Assembly: GCA_013399855.1 (NCBI GenBank)
Contig: VXAY01002116.1
Coordinates: 724,395-788,394 of the forward strand
Origin: Oxyruncus cristatus
Lineage: Eukaryota; Chordata; Aves; Passeriformes; Cotingidae
Length of the DNA: 64,000 nucleotides
Reading direction: 5' to 3'
This document shows positions 39,816 to 53,414 of the stretch, piece by piece. The notes beneath the pieces are model-generated. The model was not told where the DNA came from, made no database searches, and saw nothing but the letters and a program-made list of their open reading frames with translations. Position numbers and translations under genes: made by a program. Positions within the stretch are counted from its first letter, which is position 1, and each line of letters starts with the position of its first letter.

Positions 39816-40034
39816 AGAATCACAGAATGGTGTTGGAAGGGACCTTAAAGACCATCTTGTTCTAACCCCCTGCCATGGGCAGGGACACCTTCCATTAGAA
39901 CAGGTTGCTCCAAGCCTCATCCAGCCTGGTCTTGAACACTTCAGGGATGGGGCATTCACAGCTTTTCTTGGCAAGCTGTGCCAGTGTCTCACCACCCTCA
40001 CTGGAAAGAATTTCTTCCTAAGATCAAATGTAGA
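39816..40034 (-). mobile_element. CR1 LINE 3' end
   Basis: On the + strand: 'agaatcacagaatggtgttg', 'ccctgccatgggcagggaca', 'aggttgctccaagcctcatc', 'cttgaacacttcagggatgg', 'aaagaatttcttcctaagat'. Same subgroup as the copies at 12.5, 51.5, 53.4 and 57.2 kb. Minus-strand frame 39642-40049 is its ORF2 C-terminus (DLRKKFFPVRVVRHWHSLP) followed by tail. Confidence 0.95.
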
Positions 40035-40899
40035 TGTTATATCTGTCAATGGAGTTAAAACAGAGCAGTCTGTTACACTGAGCTATCAGCTCTTTGTAGG
40101 TTCATATCAATAGTTACATATCTTAATTCTGCCTGTTAATCTGATTTATCCATAAATGTCAATTCTAGGCCTACAAAAATTACGAGTAATTATGGATCAC
40201 AAGAATGAAACGATAAGAGGAGAAATAGTGGTGCCAGTCTGGGATAACGATCACTTTAAAAGTCCCAGATTTGTAGATATTTTATTTCTATCATTAGAAA
40301 AATAAACTTGCAGAGAATAAGCAGACCCCCGAGTGAGCAGGTGTGAAGCATCTTCACTTTACTCATTTCCGTTTCTTTCAGTTGAACACTGTTATATTTG
40401 TGAAGGGTTAACCCCAAGGATGGATGGTATAGAGGCTGCCTGGTGCGGAGCCCTAAATTCAAGGAAATTTTCACGTTCTGTTCTGTGAAGGGGTATTGAC
40501 TTCCAAATCACACACCGACATGCCTCTGATCTTCCTGGGGATGAGTCATAGTGCAACGTGTGTGTCGGAGCGCTGGGATCAAATTTGCAGTGTGTTGATC
40601 ACTCCTGATGATAGGACTAGATGTTCTCTAATCCCGTGTGTGGAGTTATAGAGCATGCCTTATTAAAAAAAAAAAAAGAAGACTTAAAGCTATTAAAAGC
40701 AGAATGCTGAGGTTTTTGTTGGTTTGGTTTTGTTTTTTTTTTTTTGCATTAGTGCTCTGATGTAGATTTTAAAGTACAATAAAGTAACGAATGCTACCTT
40801 GAGCTTGGTGGCTTTAAATGCTGGGTTAATTTACACTCAGAGCAGAGCTTTCAGTGTCAGGCGATCTTTTTTTTTGCCAACATAAGCACTCAGCTGAAA
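40035..40899. other. intronic sequence upstream of the alpha promoter
   Basis: Contains A13 at 40665-40677 and a GGTTT-rich run ending in T13 at 40733-40745. It may include distal promoter sequence for the alpha transcript, but no motif decides this. Confidence 0.5.
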
Positions 40900-41404
<505 letters not shown>

Positions 41405-43133
41405 TGAGCCTTCAGTTCTTTTGTTACAGATGCTTCTTAGAAAAGCCTTTGGGAGCAATAGGCACTTGTATGTAGCAATTCAGAAGTGAGGAGGCAGATG
41501 AGATTCTGCTGCAGTAGTAAAAGACTCGCAGTTAAAAAAAAAAATCTGTTAATTAGGGGAGAGAAATATGGGAGAGGAATTGTGCCTGCTTTTTACTGTG
41601 TTTTGATAAGCTGAAAGAATAGCCTGGTGTTTACTCTTTAATGATATAAGAAATGGGTTATATAACTGACATCTGTGCATAGGCATGTTTCATATTCATA
41701 AAAAATCTTCCATTGTTAATTTTGTCAAGTTATTTTTAGTCCAGTGTCACTTTTTAGAGCAGTCTTGCCATAAATGTTATTTATCAGTGTTCATAACCTT
41801 CATATATTTCTACACGGTTCAACAGTAGCCGTTTCTTCAGAGTCAAATCATGTGTGCAAGTATAAATTTTTGCAAAGGGTTAAAAGTTTGTAGCAAGTGT
41901 TTTGGTGCATCTGCAATGTAACAGAACACAAAAAGTTGTGCATCTTGCATATCATATGATTACCTGAAAAACAATGCTTAGATCTAAGGCTTGATATGCT
42001 GGGCTCATAGTCTCTTAATTAGACAACTGCTGTAGAAAAGTCATTGTGTATAATTGCTTACTGTTGAAATCAATTATCTTTTTCATTTATTCTCATATTA
42101 CTGCAAGAAAATCACTGCAAATTAAGTTTGAAAGAGGAATTTTAAGTATGCTTTGTACAGATCATCTGAAAGAGCTCACAGGCATAATACAGTGTTATTC
42201 AGCAGTTTATTTAAAGGACAAAGGTACAGAGAAAATTAGTTTCTAATCTGATTGTTCTTAGTATTGAAAGAATGGAACAGGGTAAAAAGGATTTACAAAT
42301 CGGAGGTCAAACTTTGAATCTCTGCTCTGTTTGATTCTGAATCAGACATTGAAGCCAGTGGAAATATCTGGAAATAAAACTACTGTTCTTTGCAAGAGGT
42401 TATGATGATTTTTATTTCCCTGTTAGTTTCTTACCAGGTGAGATCATGTATAGTTTGTACAAATGCTTTTGTGTTGGCAGCAAGAGATTCTTCTTAATTT
42501 AAGAAGCTTTTCCCTAACAGTTTCATACTGGATTTAGAGATGAAATAGTGAGTAATTCAGAGGAATGATTCAGATGAGCGGTTTTGCCTGCACTGAGACA
42601 TGTTTCCTGTATTATTTTGAAGTAGTAAAATGTTCATCTGCTTATTCCTTTTTTCATCTTCTTTTTTTACTTAAGAACATATTTTTAACATGTAGGATTT
42701 ACACTTGCATTGATATAACTTGTATGTGGATCATCAATGGTGCATGTTCAGTGTAAGACTATGCAAAGAAATTAAAGTCGTAGTGAGCTTCTTGTGTCCT
42801 TATTCACGTTTCAGTAGCAATGAAAGAAACAAAATTTTGGCTTCCATAAATCAGCAGAAAGCATTCCATTGACTTGGGCAAGACTTTGATTAGCCTTATT
42901 TAAGCTGCAGCATCTGGAAAGTGTGGGCCAGGAACATGAGATGAAAGAGAACAAAAGGGTTACAGAGACGTTGCAGTTGCAGGATTTGCAATCCCTTTCA
43001 TGTTACTTGGACGTCCTGTACCTTGTTTGCTCTGGTTAAAACTGACGGGTTTTGTGTTTTGTTTTTTTTTTTTTTTCCTCATGTCTGAATTAAAATGTTG
43101 ATTGCAAAGACTTTGGGTATATTTACAGTGGGG

Positions 43134-43157
43134 ACTGCACTGCAGACTGCACTGCAG
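43134..43157 (+). repeat. 12-bp tandem duplication, two perfect copies
   Basis: actgcactgcag occurs twice in a row. The unit contains a PstI-type CTGCAG palindrome. Confidence 0.85.
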
Positions 43158-44872
43158 CTCAAAAATGCTAAGTCTACTTTGAAGTTGCCTGGCTTAGATG
43201 CTGCCAGCAGTGCGTCCTGCCTGACCCCGAGCTCACTGCAGGCTCCTTTCCACCCAGTTGTCACCAAACTGCTGCCCAAGCCTGGCCAGCTCTGTGCTCA
43301 TCCCCGGGCTCTCCACACAGCAGCCAGCAGTGTGGGCATCCTCTTTGTGAAAGTTTCAGTGCTACTGATAGTTTAAAGGTGGAGAGACCTACTACTCTTG
43401 GATTTCTCCCAGGAGAACTGCAGGGAAAAAAAAGAGTGTGGTGTGTGTGTGTGCCTGCAAGAGGGGTTCACTTAAAGGCTGTTTTTTTTGTCGTGACAGT
43501 ATGGCCACAGTCAGCATAAAAATGCTTATGTGACTTGGATAGGATGGGGAACATCAAGCTTTAGGGTTAAATGGGAAGAGGCTGTTTCTGAGAAGCGATG
43601 GGGATAGAAGTTGAAGTTAAAAGAGCAAATAAAAGCACAGAAATCCTGCCTTCTCCCCTGCCCTGTTCTCCCATGAGTATCCACCCCTCTGTCCAGCCCT
43701 TGTGCAGGTCAGCAGGAAGGCTCAAGTAGCATTGGCAGCTGAAGTCTAGGCTATTGTCCCTTCCATTTTCTTCTCCAATAACACTTTTCATGTAGGGGGA
43801 AGTTTATTAGTAGGGAACCTTCTGGCTGTGTGAAGGGAACGTTCCTTCAGTGGTGGAAGAGGTATTAAAGATTTTACAATACATGTGGTACTTGGTGAGA
43901 TTTGCTCAAATGAACTATTAGTCCTGTAGAAGTAGTTCTCTGATGTCAGCAAGGACTGTGTTTAGGATTTAGGATATGCTTACAGCATATCTCATTTTCT
44001 TTCAGTTTAGGTTTAGAACTGACATGAGGCTTGGGAGAAGGATGCTGTCTGCAGTGAGACATTGTTCTCCTGTGAGGCATGGGAGGGGGATGTTGGCTGC
44101 AGAGAGCCATCCCTCTGCCACTTATGGTGTGTGGTTTGGCTGCTCCTGGGGGATGGAAGGGGGTGCCAGGCCTGCAGTGGCAGAGCTCAGTGTGTTCAGG
44201 CTCTGGAGCAGCAGCTCTTGCTGCAGGTGGCAATGGGGAATCCTTCTCAAGAGCACTGGCCCTTCAGTGCTGGGCAGTTCTTACACAGAGCTGACACTGG
44301 GCACAGGGCTTGGAGCTCTCCAGCTGGTTGCTGCTTTTCCACCCATGGAAGCGACCTTGTTGTAGGCACTGTGCTCTTAGCATCTGGCAGTCAGGCTTGG
44401 AAACACTCTTTTTTTCCATCTGGCCTCTGGAACAGGGGAGCAATTGCTTAGTACTGAAGGCAAAGCCTTTTAGTTGCAGCATTTGGAGAGTCTCATCCTT
44501 TCAACAAACAAAGGCTTGTATGGCTGCCCTGGAAATGGCAGCTGGCTCACAGCACTGGCACTGTTGGTTTGCCATCCATGAACCCGTCCAACCAGCCTCT
44601 CAGCTTTGATCAGCTGCTGCTTTGAATTGTCTTTTCTAATCCAAAAATTGGGTCAGGCTAATCAATGTGTTACTGACTGTTCAGTGCCGGTAGGTCAGGA
44701 ACTGGTGAAGTCGAGAAGGCGACCGCAGAAGTCACAAAGTGCAGTTCTGCTTTGAAGTTCACCTGGATAATTAAAATTCTTCTTTCAGTGCTTCTAGATG
44801 ATAATTTTATGTAATGATCTTTGTTACATAAGCAATTAGTTAATGAATATCTTGTTTATTTCTAATAGAGAA

Positions 44873-44903
44873 TTCCAGACATCACTGGAATTGATGTCTG
44901 GAA
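44873..44903. repeat. perfect inverted repeat, 12-bp arms, 7-nt loop
   Basis: ttccagacatca at 44873-44884 pairs exactly with tgatgtctggaa at 44892-44903 around the loop ctggaat. It would form a stable hairpin in RNA or single-stranded DNA. Confidence 0.88.
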
Positions 44904-45493
44904 AACAGTGGCAGAGAATTTAAACTCATGATTCTTACTCTAAGCAACATGTTCTTATATGATTAATTCTACATATTCTCTCTTCAGTTATGCTCACATG
45001 CACCATTATCTTCGGAAGCAAGGTAGGACTGGGACAACTTGGCACTAATGAACTGAGAAGAAATACTAATGATCCATCTGGATCACATTTGTATCTGAAG
45101 ACAGTAATGTAAAGTGATGTGGATGGGGCCATTATCTTAATGCAGGAAAAAACAACATGGACATGAGCCAGTCAGCAAAGGGAAAAATAGTAGAAATAGG
45201 TTCACCATTTTGACCGTATTGCTTTGGAGGATTAATCCCATTGGAGCAAGATCTCTGTCAGTCTGTAAACTCATTACTCAGTTCAAACGCTTCAGCGAAC
45301 ACTCTGCTGATAGGAATTGTTTGGGATGGGTGGGTTGGAGGTCAGTCACTGCCCTGCAGTTGCCTTTGAGAGGTTTAGCAGACTAAACTTCTGAGGTCTA
45401 GAGGGCAAAAGCACACGAGATGCTTGTGGTTTTTGCTTTCCACTTCAATTCTCCGCTTGTACAAGTGGCTCATTTACAAAGGTGTTCTGAGGT

Positions 45494-45883
45494 TTAAAGT
45501 TTAAGTGCTCTAAGATTAGAGCCAAGTGAAGAAAGTTGGAGAAAAAGGAGTGTAGCTGCCCTGCTCGATGCTGCCAGCTGTCCAGTGGCAGAAAGCTTGA
45601 CTTGCTGGGAGAGTTTCTGGGTTTCTTTGTTAATATTCTTCTCCTTAGCCACGTGAGCTTGGTTTGTGGGAAGAGACTGTTGTACAGTCATAAGACTCCA
45701 CAGACAGGCTATAAGGAGGGAACCAAACAACAGCATGACTACCAAAAATACCCTGATGGCTAGAAAGGTCTGCTTTGTAACTTCTGTTGGCATTTTCTGT
45801 AGTTGGTAGTTATTTCTATTTGCAAATAAGATTGTGTCTGTGAAATCTGCAGGATCCAATAGTTCTGCTGGAGAAAAAGACAT
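45494..45883 (-). CDS. unrecognised open frame with one predicted membrane helix (hypothetical, doubtful)
   Basis: A 129-codon frame that I cannot assign. Residues 45-66 (VFLVVMLLFGSLLIACLWSL...) form a clear hydrophobic span. Lys37 and Arg44 lie just before it and a polar, Lys/Gln-rich stretch follows at about 74-97, as in a type II single-pass membrane protein with a stalk. Residues 6-36 are acidic to neutral and look protein-like; the last 30 residues look like read-through. At the 5' side the minus strand reads tgtctttttctccag before position 45867, a good splice-acceptor pattern. The frame could therefore be an exon rather than start at ATG 45883. It lies antisense in the RCAN2 intron. 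No clear donor was found, and a possible AATAAA lies near 44860-44855 on the minus strand. Chance remains the likeliest explanation. Confidence 0.2.
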   Translation of the reverse strand: MSFSPAELLDPADFTDTILFANRNNYQLQKMPTEVTKQTFLAIRVFLVVMLLFGSLLIACLWSLMTVQQSLPTNQAHVAKEKNINKETQKLSQQVKLSATGQLAASSRAATLLFLQLSSLGSNLRALKL

Positions 45884-48800
45884 ACATGTCTTTTGATTTC
45901 TGCTTACTGTCTGTCTTCATCTAGAGAAAGCAATAAAGAGGAGCTTCCCAGATGCCACAGTGCTGTTTCCAGCACGGTGACCCTGCTGTGGGCTTCAGTG
46001 TCAGCACTGAGAGACTCTGAGCCAGCAAACCTGGGGCTTGCTGAGGTGCTGCTGATAACCTGTGTTACAGACATCGGTCAGGCTTTGCCTTTGTCCTTCC
46101 AACAGGCCCTCCTGAAGGCAACTAAACTCTTTAAAAAGTTTCCAAAGAAGTGAAATAGTGATAAGACATCTCAGGGTTACAATGTGCCCTTTAGACTTAC
46201 CTTCAATTATTTGTATTTGCTTTTCCCTTGACTCAGAAGAAGGGAATGCTGCTGTTTCACCGGAGGTCAGTGGCAGCAGCAGGTTCTTATGCACCTGTGA
46301 ATATGGACAAGCTTTCTGTTTCTCCTTCTTGACCCTTTTAATGCTGAACAGCAGTTTTGTATTTTCTCTGATCCTCCTTTCTTTTGGAAGTCACGTGAAG
46401 ATATTTCCCCTTCATAAGGATAACTAGACAATGAGCAATTTCTCAAATGAAAATAAATAACAGCTAGAATGCATCGGTAGAAGGTGCAGCATTAATCCAA
46501 GGCAGGTAATCAGGTAAGATGGACCTTGTAGTTATGCTGATAAATAGCCCAGCCTGTGTGAGGAACAATGAAGAGATGATGATTTTCTTCAGCAAATTTG
46601 AAGAGTTAATCAGTACAGCTAAAGATTGAGGTACTTGTAATACAGATACAAGCACGATACTGATTTGTCATTAAATAATTACTTTGGTTAGAATTCCCAG
46701 AACAACCCAGAGAGGTGGGGAACCCAAATTCTTTGTTTTTCTCAAAAAAAAAAGAAAAATAAAATCTAGAACGTGTTTTCAGGTCTATAGTGATCTAGTC
46801 TCATTGTCCTCTGAAGGTTCTGTATATGTGCACTCTTTTGTCTCAGATTTTACTGATGCTGTTTGCTGCTGCTTAGCATGACTGCTTAGCATGACTAAGC
46901 TTTGATACTGAGTGAAGTTGCAGGTTTTAAGGCAGAGGTCTGCACCAAACTTGTATGTATCTTTAGTATTTTTTATTTGCTCGTAGACTAATATACATGC
47001 TTTATGGTTGGACAGTTCTTCCTTTAATATTTTCTAGGGGTGATTCTACCAAAAGCCTTCAATAATCTACTCAGTTCTGATCGTTCATGTGCTGAACAGC
47101 CTGTTTGCTTTGGAAGATGTTATCTAATCATGTGCTGGCGTGCAGACAACCGTGACAGTGTGGTCTTGAGCAGAGAATTCTTCCTTGGCAAAGAGATGCA
47201 AAAGAAGATGACTATCACAGTTTATCAGACACTTGGCTAACACACAGGCTGCCAAGGTCCAGAAACTGGCCAAGCAAAGCTTCCAGTCAGTGCTCAGTTG
47301 CTGGAAGAGTGTGTGTTTTCCATGCCTGTATTTACAGTGGTACTGGCTTTGTTTGCAATTGCTTTTCGTGAAAATTTCCCCTGTTAATATGACTAAGTGT
47401 CAATAAGCACCTTCTCCTTGTAAATGCCAACAGAATTAAAATTTCCCCCCGTGGGAGATTTCTGAGATTTCTGTACTGTCCAACCCTCCTTAAAGTAACT
47501 GTATTTACTGACTTCCAGTGTTGAGTCTTGACTCTTGTGTTTGTTGTAGGTAATACAGATGAGCCTCAGTTGCTGCCAGTGTGAGGCATAACAACTGAGG
47601 GGCACTCTGCACTAACTGCAATATAGGGTATTGCACATTTAATTTTTTTTGGCCAAATAGTAACCTTCTCCCCTTTTTTTTTCCTCATTGCCATTGCTTC
47701 TAAAATGCGTGTACAGCTCCAATCTGTTTTCCATCTAGAATTCAGGTTGATTTTTGCTTTGTTCATGTCAATTCCTGAAAGCACAGACCACCTTCTCATA
47801 ACATCAGTGTTCCTGTGATGTGTTTAACTTTTCCCATGTGGAATTTCTGTCGTTGCTGAATCAAGTAGAAGCCTCTGGTCGTAGCAGCTCTGATTGTCCT
47901 TGCAGAATGGGAAACCAGGATGGGCTGGGTGCTGCAGGAGCATCTCCATGGCAGTGTGTCTGTTCTGTACACCTGGAGTTGCTGAAAAACCTCAAAAGTG
48001 GTGTTACATATAAAAGCTTCCAAGTATTCTCATTTGCAGATGGAGAAGTAAGGAACCAGGAAGTAAGTTTTCTGATTAGGAAACTGCACTGGAATGTATC
48101 AGAGCTGGTGTAATTAGTAGCCCGTGGTTTTAACAATCAGGTTCTTTAGATGTTCAATCCCAAATGTTATTGAGCAGTAGATGTTTTCCAGAGAGCAAGG
48201 AGCTTTGCTTACTTAATAGCTGGCTTTGGTTGGGATTTTGTTGTTGTAATTGTTGTTTCAGAATCTGCATTAGACTCTGGCAGCATCTGGATGGAGAGAC
48301 TGACTTTATCTTTCAGGATGGCTTCATATTTAGCAGGAGCAAGGTACTGCAGCATGGAAGAGCCTCCAGTTTTGCAGCACCAGATGCTCCCATGTGTTTG
48401 AAATAATAGTCACTGAGGTGAGAAACCCAATGGACCTGTTGTGCTCAGAGCAGTAGCAACAGGCAGCTGTACAGGGGAATTTCTGCAGCTCAGTTTGTCA
48501 CTCGCAGAAGAATCTCTCCCGTAGTGAGTAATTTGCTGGCCATAAAAAGGTGGAGGCATTCATACAGCTGAATCATGCAGCATGACTTCTGCTGTGTTAT
48601 ACCCATGACTTGGCCAGAGAAGTCTGGCAGAAATCCCACTTGTTCTTTTATTCATGTAGGTCAGATGTGCTGGTGTGAGGCAGATGAACAAGTTATGGTG
48701 AAAAAACCTTCTAATCCTCTCAATAAAAGAAATTCAATTTATGGAGGAGATAAGATTATTGTTTTATTAGCTGTACAAATCTTATTCAAACTTTACCAAC

Positions 48801-51536
48801 CTCAAGTTTTGTCATCCTTTGCTGTGTATTCTCTTGCCCGATGATAAGGTTCATTCAGTTTCAGCCACTTTTCCATGTTTCTTAGAGAAAACCAATAACT
48901 AAATCACTAAGAATAAGAGGGTTTTAATTGTCTAAATAACTACTGGGAAATTTGTTTTAATCACCACTTCTCTGTGGCTGTTGTTTTGGTGTGGGTCCTT
49001 GTTAGTTGTGTTGGGGGTGATGTGATGTGTGTTGTGTTTTGTCTGGGGGATTATTATTTTATTTGCTAGAGCTGATACAAAAAAACCCAAATCCAAAACG
49101 CACCCACCATCAGAAATGCCCTTTCTCCCTCAAAGAGGAACATTTAGTTAAAAGAAGCAAATATCTTTAAGGGGCAGGTCAGAGGTACAAGTCCTCCAAG
49201 CTGTGATTTTAACCTGAGGGAGGAGGAAAGAAGTTGTTTAAGCAAAATGTGGCTGAAATGAGGAAGGGGTTTCAGAGGATGGAAGTTACTGTGAAGAAGG
49301 GCCTCTGTGGTGAAAGACCAAGAGTGGAGAAAACCCTTATGGAGGCTGGGGAAGGGAAGGCAGGTTGTGGCAGGACTTCTGAGAGAGTGACAATGGCAGG
49401 GAAGTCAGGATGGAGGGAGAGTTGATGAAAACAAGAATAATCAATGGAAGACTAATGTGGGAACAGGTGACTTTGACTTCTCATACTGTAGTGGAATTAT
49501 TTAAGGGCAGAAGATGACACAAGATGCCAGAAAAACCTATTGATAGTCTAAAAGAGGAATACTTCGTGACAAAGCTTTCACCAGGCAAGTGTTAGCATCA
49601 TTAAAACCTTAGTTAAATTAATCTTGACAGCTTTCTACTTTCCTGAAAGCATTTTCCACCTACAGGTAACAAAATCCCTTTGTGAACTGTTTCTCTGGGC
49701 TGCTGCCGCTCTCCTTTCAACACCCTCCTCAGAATTTTTTGCAGTTAAATGTCTCACAAGGAATTAAATGATTAAACATGAATAGACTAAGCTACATATG
49801 CATGCATGGGACAGAAAATATTTTGGAAACCTTACCAAAAAAATCAAATCTGTTTTTTTAATATACCTTATTCCTACCTTCTGTGTCTTTCTTTCTGCTT
49901 CATCCTTCTGGAATGCAAGGAGGAACTGAGTGTTTTCTCTTGTTGTTTTTGCTCAGTGTGGTAGATGATACTAGAAATAAATAATAATCATTAAACTGTT
50001 GGAAGTAAGTGATACAGTAAGATGTGATATATCAAATAATGAAAATGTTCTGGGTGCATTTTTTGGCAAATGGAGGTAGGTAATTTTATTTGATTTTCTA
50101 TTTTGATTTTATCAATTAAAGAAGAAATTAACAGTGGCAAGTACCGCTGTTGAAAATTATTTTGAAGTAAGCTTTTGAAATAAAGTCTGAGATCAGATGA
50201 ACAAGGAAGGCTTTTTTTGAAAAGACGTTTTGAGCAACCTTATGGAGCTGGTAAATAGTGTCTCCTAAGAAGATTATCTGGGAGACGAAGAAGTACATGA
50301 GAATTAGCAGCTAAGGAGGCACTTTTGAATGCATAATGGAGATTATCTATCCTGATGCAAAGGACAGATGGGGCGTACATTAAGAGACTATTAGGGCTAG
50401 ATCAGATACTCCTTTTGCTTTACAGCAGTTTAAGGATTCTTATATATTTATACATACACATATATATATAAACGAAGTGTGCAAAATCACAAAATAAATT
50501 TCAATTAGCAGAGGTTTTAAATAAGAACAAGGAAAGTCTTGTGATGTATAAAAGTTAAGAGGAAAAACAATGTGCAAATCCATTAATAACAAGATACATA
50601 ATGTGGGGAGAGCTATGGTGTGACTGATTTCATGTGTGTTATATAAAGGGCTTGAAGCTACATTAATAGAAAAAAATCCCAACCCTAGTAGTGGCCAGAG
50701 CAGAGAAAAACTGCTAAAAATACGTCAGTAAGACATTTCTTTAATTTCTTTAAGGACCTGCTAAAATCTACCTAAGAATGCTTAAGGATGTAGTTGAAAT
50801 AATTTTTTACTATATGAAATTATCTTTGAGACCTCATAGGTTACAAAGAGACTGCTGAGGATGGGAGATGGAAAGAAAGAAATAGCACCTGTGTTTAAAA
50901 CGATGAGGGGGAGAAAGGCCTGGATAATTGCAGGTTATTTTTGTCTGACTTGAATTTTGGAAATAAGTTTGTAAGTACTTTGGAAGTAATTAGGCCTGGA
51001 TTGTCTAGACCAAATCATGTGAAACCAATATACCTTCCTTGTTTGACAGGGCAGCAGGATAAGTGGGATAAGAGAGATGTGGAATGTAGATATTTTGACT
51101 GAAACTTCCACACTGTTCAAGTAATTTCCATAAGTAATCTACATTCTAAATATAATTTCCACAAGGTGGGTGCATGGTTGTTCACAGGATGTCTAAACCA
51201 GAACCAGTTTGTTCTCAAATGGTGAAGACATTTAAGTAGATAAGCTCACATGTTTCTTCCTGGAACCAGGTTGAGATAATGACAGTAGTCAACAGAGAAA
51301 AACCTTAAAAAACATTGGGATGACAGTGTTATAGTGGGGCAGGGTCAAAATTCTGAACAGCCTTTAATTAAGCAACAGGATGGAATTTAATGCAAAGGAG
51401 AACACCTGAAAAGAAATCAAAGTCACAGCTCTATAAAGAAATCCACATGTGTAAACAGTTGTGTGATGCAAATCTCTTGAGTTCTGGTGAATTGCGATGA
51501 GTCAGCATTATTGTAGTTCTGCAATCAAAACTAATG
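45884..51536. other. intronic sequence, no gene seen
   Basis: Holds A10 at 46744-46753, a short direct repeat (ctgcttagcatga twice) at 46869-46894, a GT/G-rich low-complexity patch at 48960-49050, and alternating TA/CA sequence at 50443-50470. No exon or interspersed repeat is recognised. Confidence 0.5.
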
Positions 51537-52172
51537 TAGAATCACTGGATGGTTTGGGTTCAAAGTGACCTTCAAATGTCATCTCTTTCCATCCCCTTGC
51601 CATGGGCAGGGACACCTTCCACTAGACCAGGTTGCTCAAAGCCCCATCCAGCCTGGCCTTGAACACTTCCAGGGATGGAGCATCCACAGCTTCTCTGGGC
51701 AACCTGTGCCAGGGCCTCATCACTCTTAATGTAAAAAATTTCTTCCTTAGGTCCAATCTAAACCTGCCCTCTTTAGTTTGAAAACCATTGCCCCTTGTCT
51801 GTCAATACAGGCCCTGGTAGAAGGTCTCTCTCCATCTTTCTTCTCTTTCCTCCTTAAGTATTGAAAGGCTGCAATAAGGTTTCCCCGTAGCCTTCTCTTC
51901 TCCAGGCTGAACAGTCCCAGCTCTCAGCCTTTCCTGACAGGAGAGGTTCTCCAGCACCCTGATCCCTTCTGGCCTCCTCTGAACTTGCACCAACAGGTCC
52001 ATGTCTTCATGTCTTGTGCTGAGAACTCTAGAACTAGATGCAGGACTCCAGCTGGGTCTCAGTGGAGAGGAGTAGAAGGGGATCATCACTTCCCTCAACC
52101 TGTTGGTGTTCGTTTTTTACAGCCCAGGATATAATTCCCTGTATGTAGTTTCTGGACACACAGCGCCTGTCA
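51537..52172 (-). mobile_element. CR1 LINE fragment, well preserved 3' part of ORF2 and 3' end
   Basis: The + strand runs from the complemented tail (tagaatcactggatggtttg) through 'ccatgggcagggacaccttc', 'cagcctggccttgaacactt' and 'tctgggcaacctgtgccagg'. It continues upstream into ORF2 ('agccttctcttctccaggctg', 'caacaggtccatgtcttcat'), reaching about 52170. This is the best-preserved long copy on the minus strand, and the minus frame 51802-52098 is part of its ORF2. Confidence 0.95.
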
Positions 52173-53414
52173 CTTATTCTCTCTCTTTGGTACAGTGATG
52201 CTGAGCCACCGCAGCTGGTTTTCAGTGTGCTCTAAAGGAAGGCAGATGACTGGAGAGGACATGGCAAAGCTGCAAGAACATTAGAAGCTTGGCAAAGAGG
52301 CAAGGCTGGCAGCATTTACACTCTTCTGTCACAGCTAGTTATTGGTATGAGAGGTTATTCCACTTTTTGAAGTTGTTACAGAGCCTGGATTTGTGAAATA
52401 AAAATCTAGTCCCTCATAGTGTTTGGATAATGGTTTGCAAGAGACAGCTGCTTTCTAACTGTTGTCAAGCCGACCAAAAGCTGTGGATATTGTTGTGGTG
52501 TTCTCGAGCATGTTGATTCTCATGAGTGGCAGTTCATTAGTTTGGGTTCTGTGCTAATGTGGCCGCTGGACAGTTTAAGTCAGTTTAACTAAGTTTGCTA
52601 TTGCACATGTTCTGTTTGTCTCTGCCAACTGGTCAGACTTTTCAGATGCACCTTTTTATTTTGTCAAAAAATGAGATTTCACGTTGCGGTCTTGTTTCCA
52701 GAGCCTAAGAAGAAAACTGCTGAAGTGTGAAATGTAGTACCTTTATCTTTAGAAACAGCTGATTATATTAGAGGAACTCCAGGGCTGTGTGACCAGCCAG
52801 CTTTCTGCAGGTGACTGCTAGTCCTTGAACCAGAATCTGAGAATCGTTGAACTAAAAAAAAATTCTTATTAATCAAGACAACTGGGAGTAAAGCCAAATG
52901 CTGGGCCATAACAGTAATAAGTATTCTGCTTATGTTAGACAGAAGTAAATAATTGGTGTACTTAAGATTTTAGAGGTTTGGGAAGTTGATGCATTTTTGC
53001 CTGATTTTTTAAAAATAAATGGATAAAGAGATGGATAAGATGTTTAGGTATCTACTTCATGCTTTTGTAGCAGATAACGAGACTGAAACTGTTGAAAAAG
53101 TGTAGTGATGTAAGCTACCTTCTCAGTCTTGACTCCCAAGGTAGTGATATTTTTGGGGGTAGGGGAAAGAGCTTGGCATACAGTAGCAGTCGTGAAACTG
53201 GGCATTACTCAGTGCATGCTGCATCCTAGAAAACAGTATCCTTGTATTTTATCATGTCATTGGCTCAGTGTTTGCTAAAAGGAGAATTTACTTTGGAAAT
53301 AAGTAATTGGTGTAAGTGTGGTAAAATGATGCTTAGTGGGGGCGTAAACTTGTGTGTAAAATGAAGTATGTGGCTGATAATGGCTGCAGATTGGTGCCTA
53401 TTAAACTACTCTAT
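52173..53414. other. intronic sequence, no gene seen
   Basis: AT-rich single-copy-looking DNA between two minus-strand CR1 copies. No exon, RNA gene or repeat is recognised. Confidence 0.5.

Noticed and set aside
39642..40049. Minus-strand frame of 135 codons
   Set aside because: The first part is the CR1 ORF2 C-terminus and the rest is tail and flanking intron.
43946..44609. Five overlapping frames of 70-130 codons on both strands
   Set aside because: The GC-richer patch has few stop codons in any frame. None of the products shows family resemblance.
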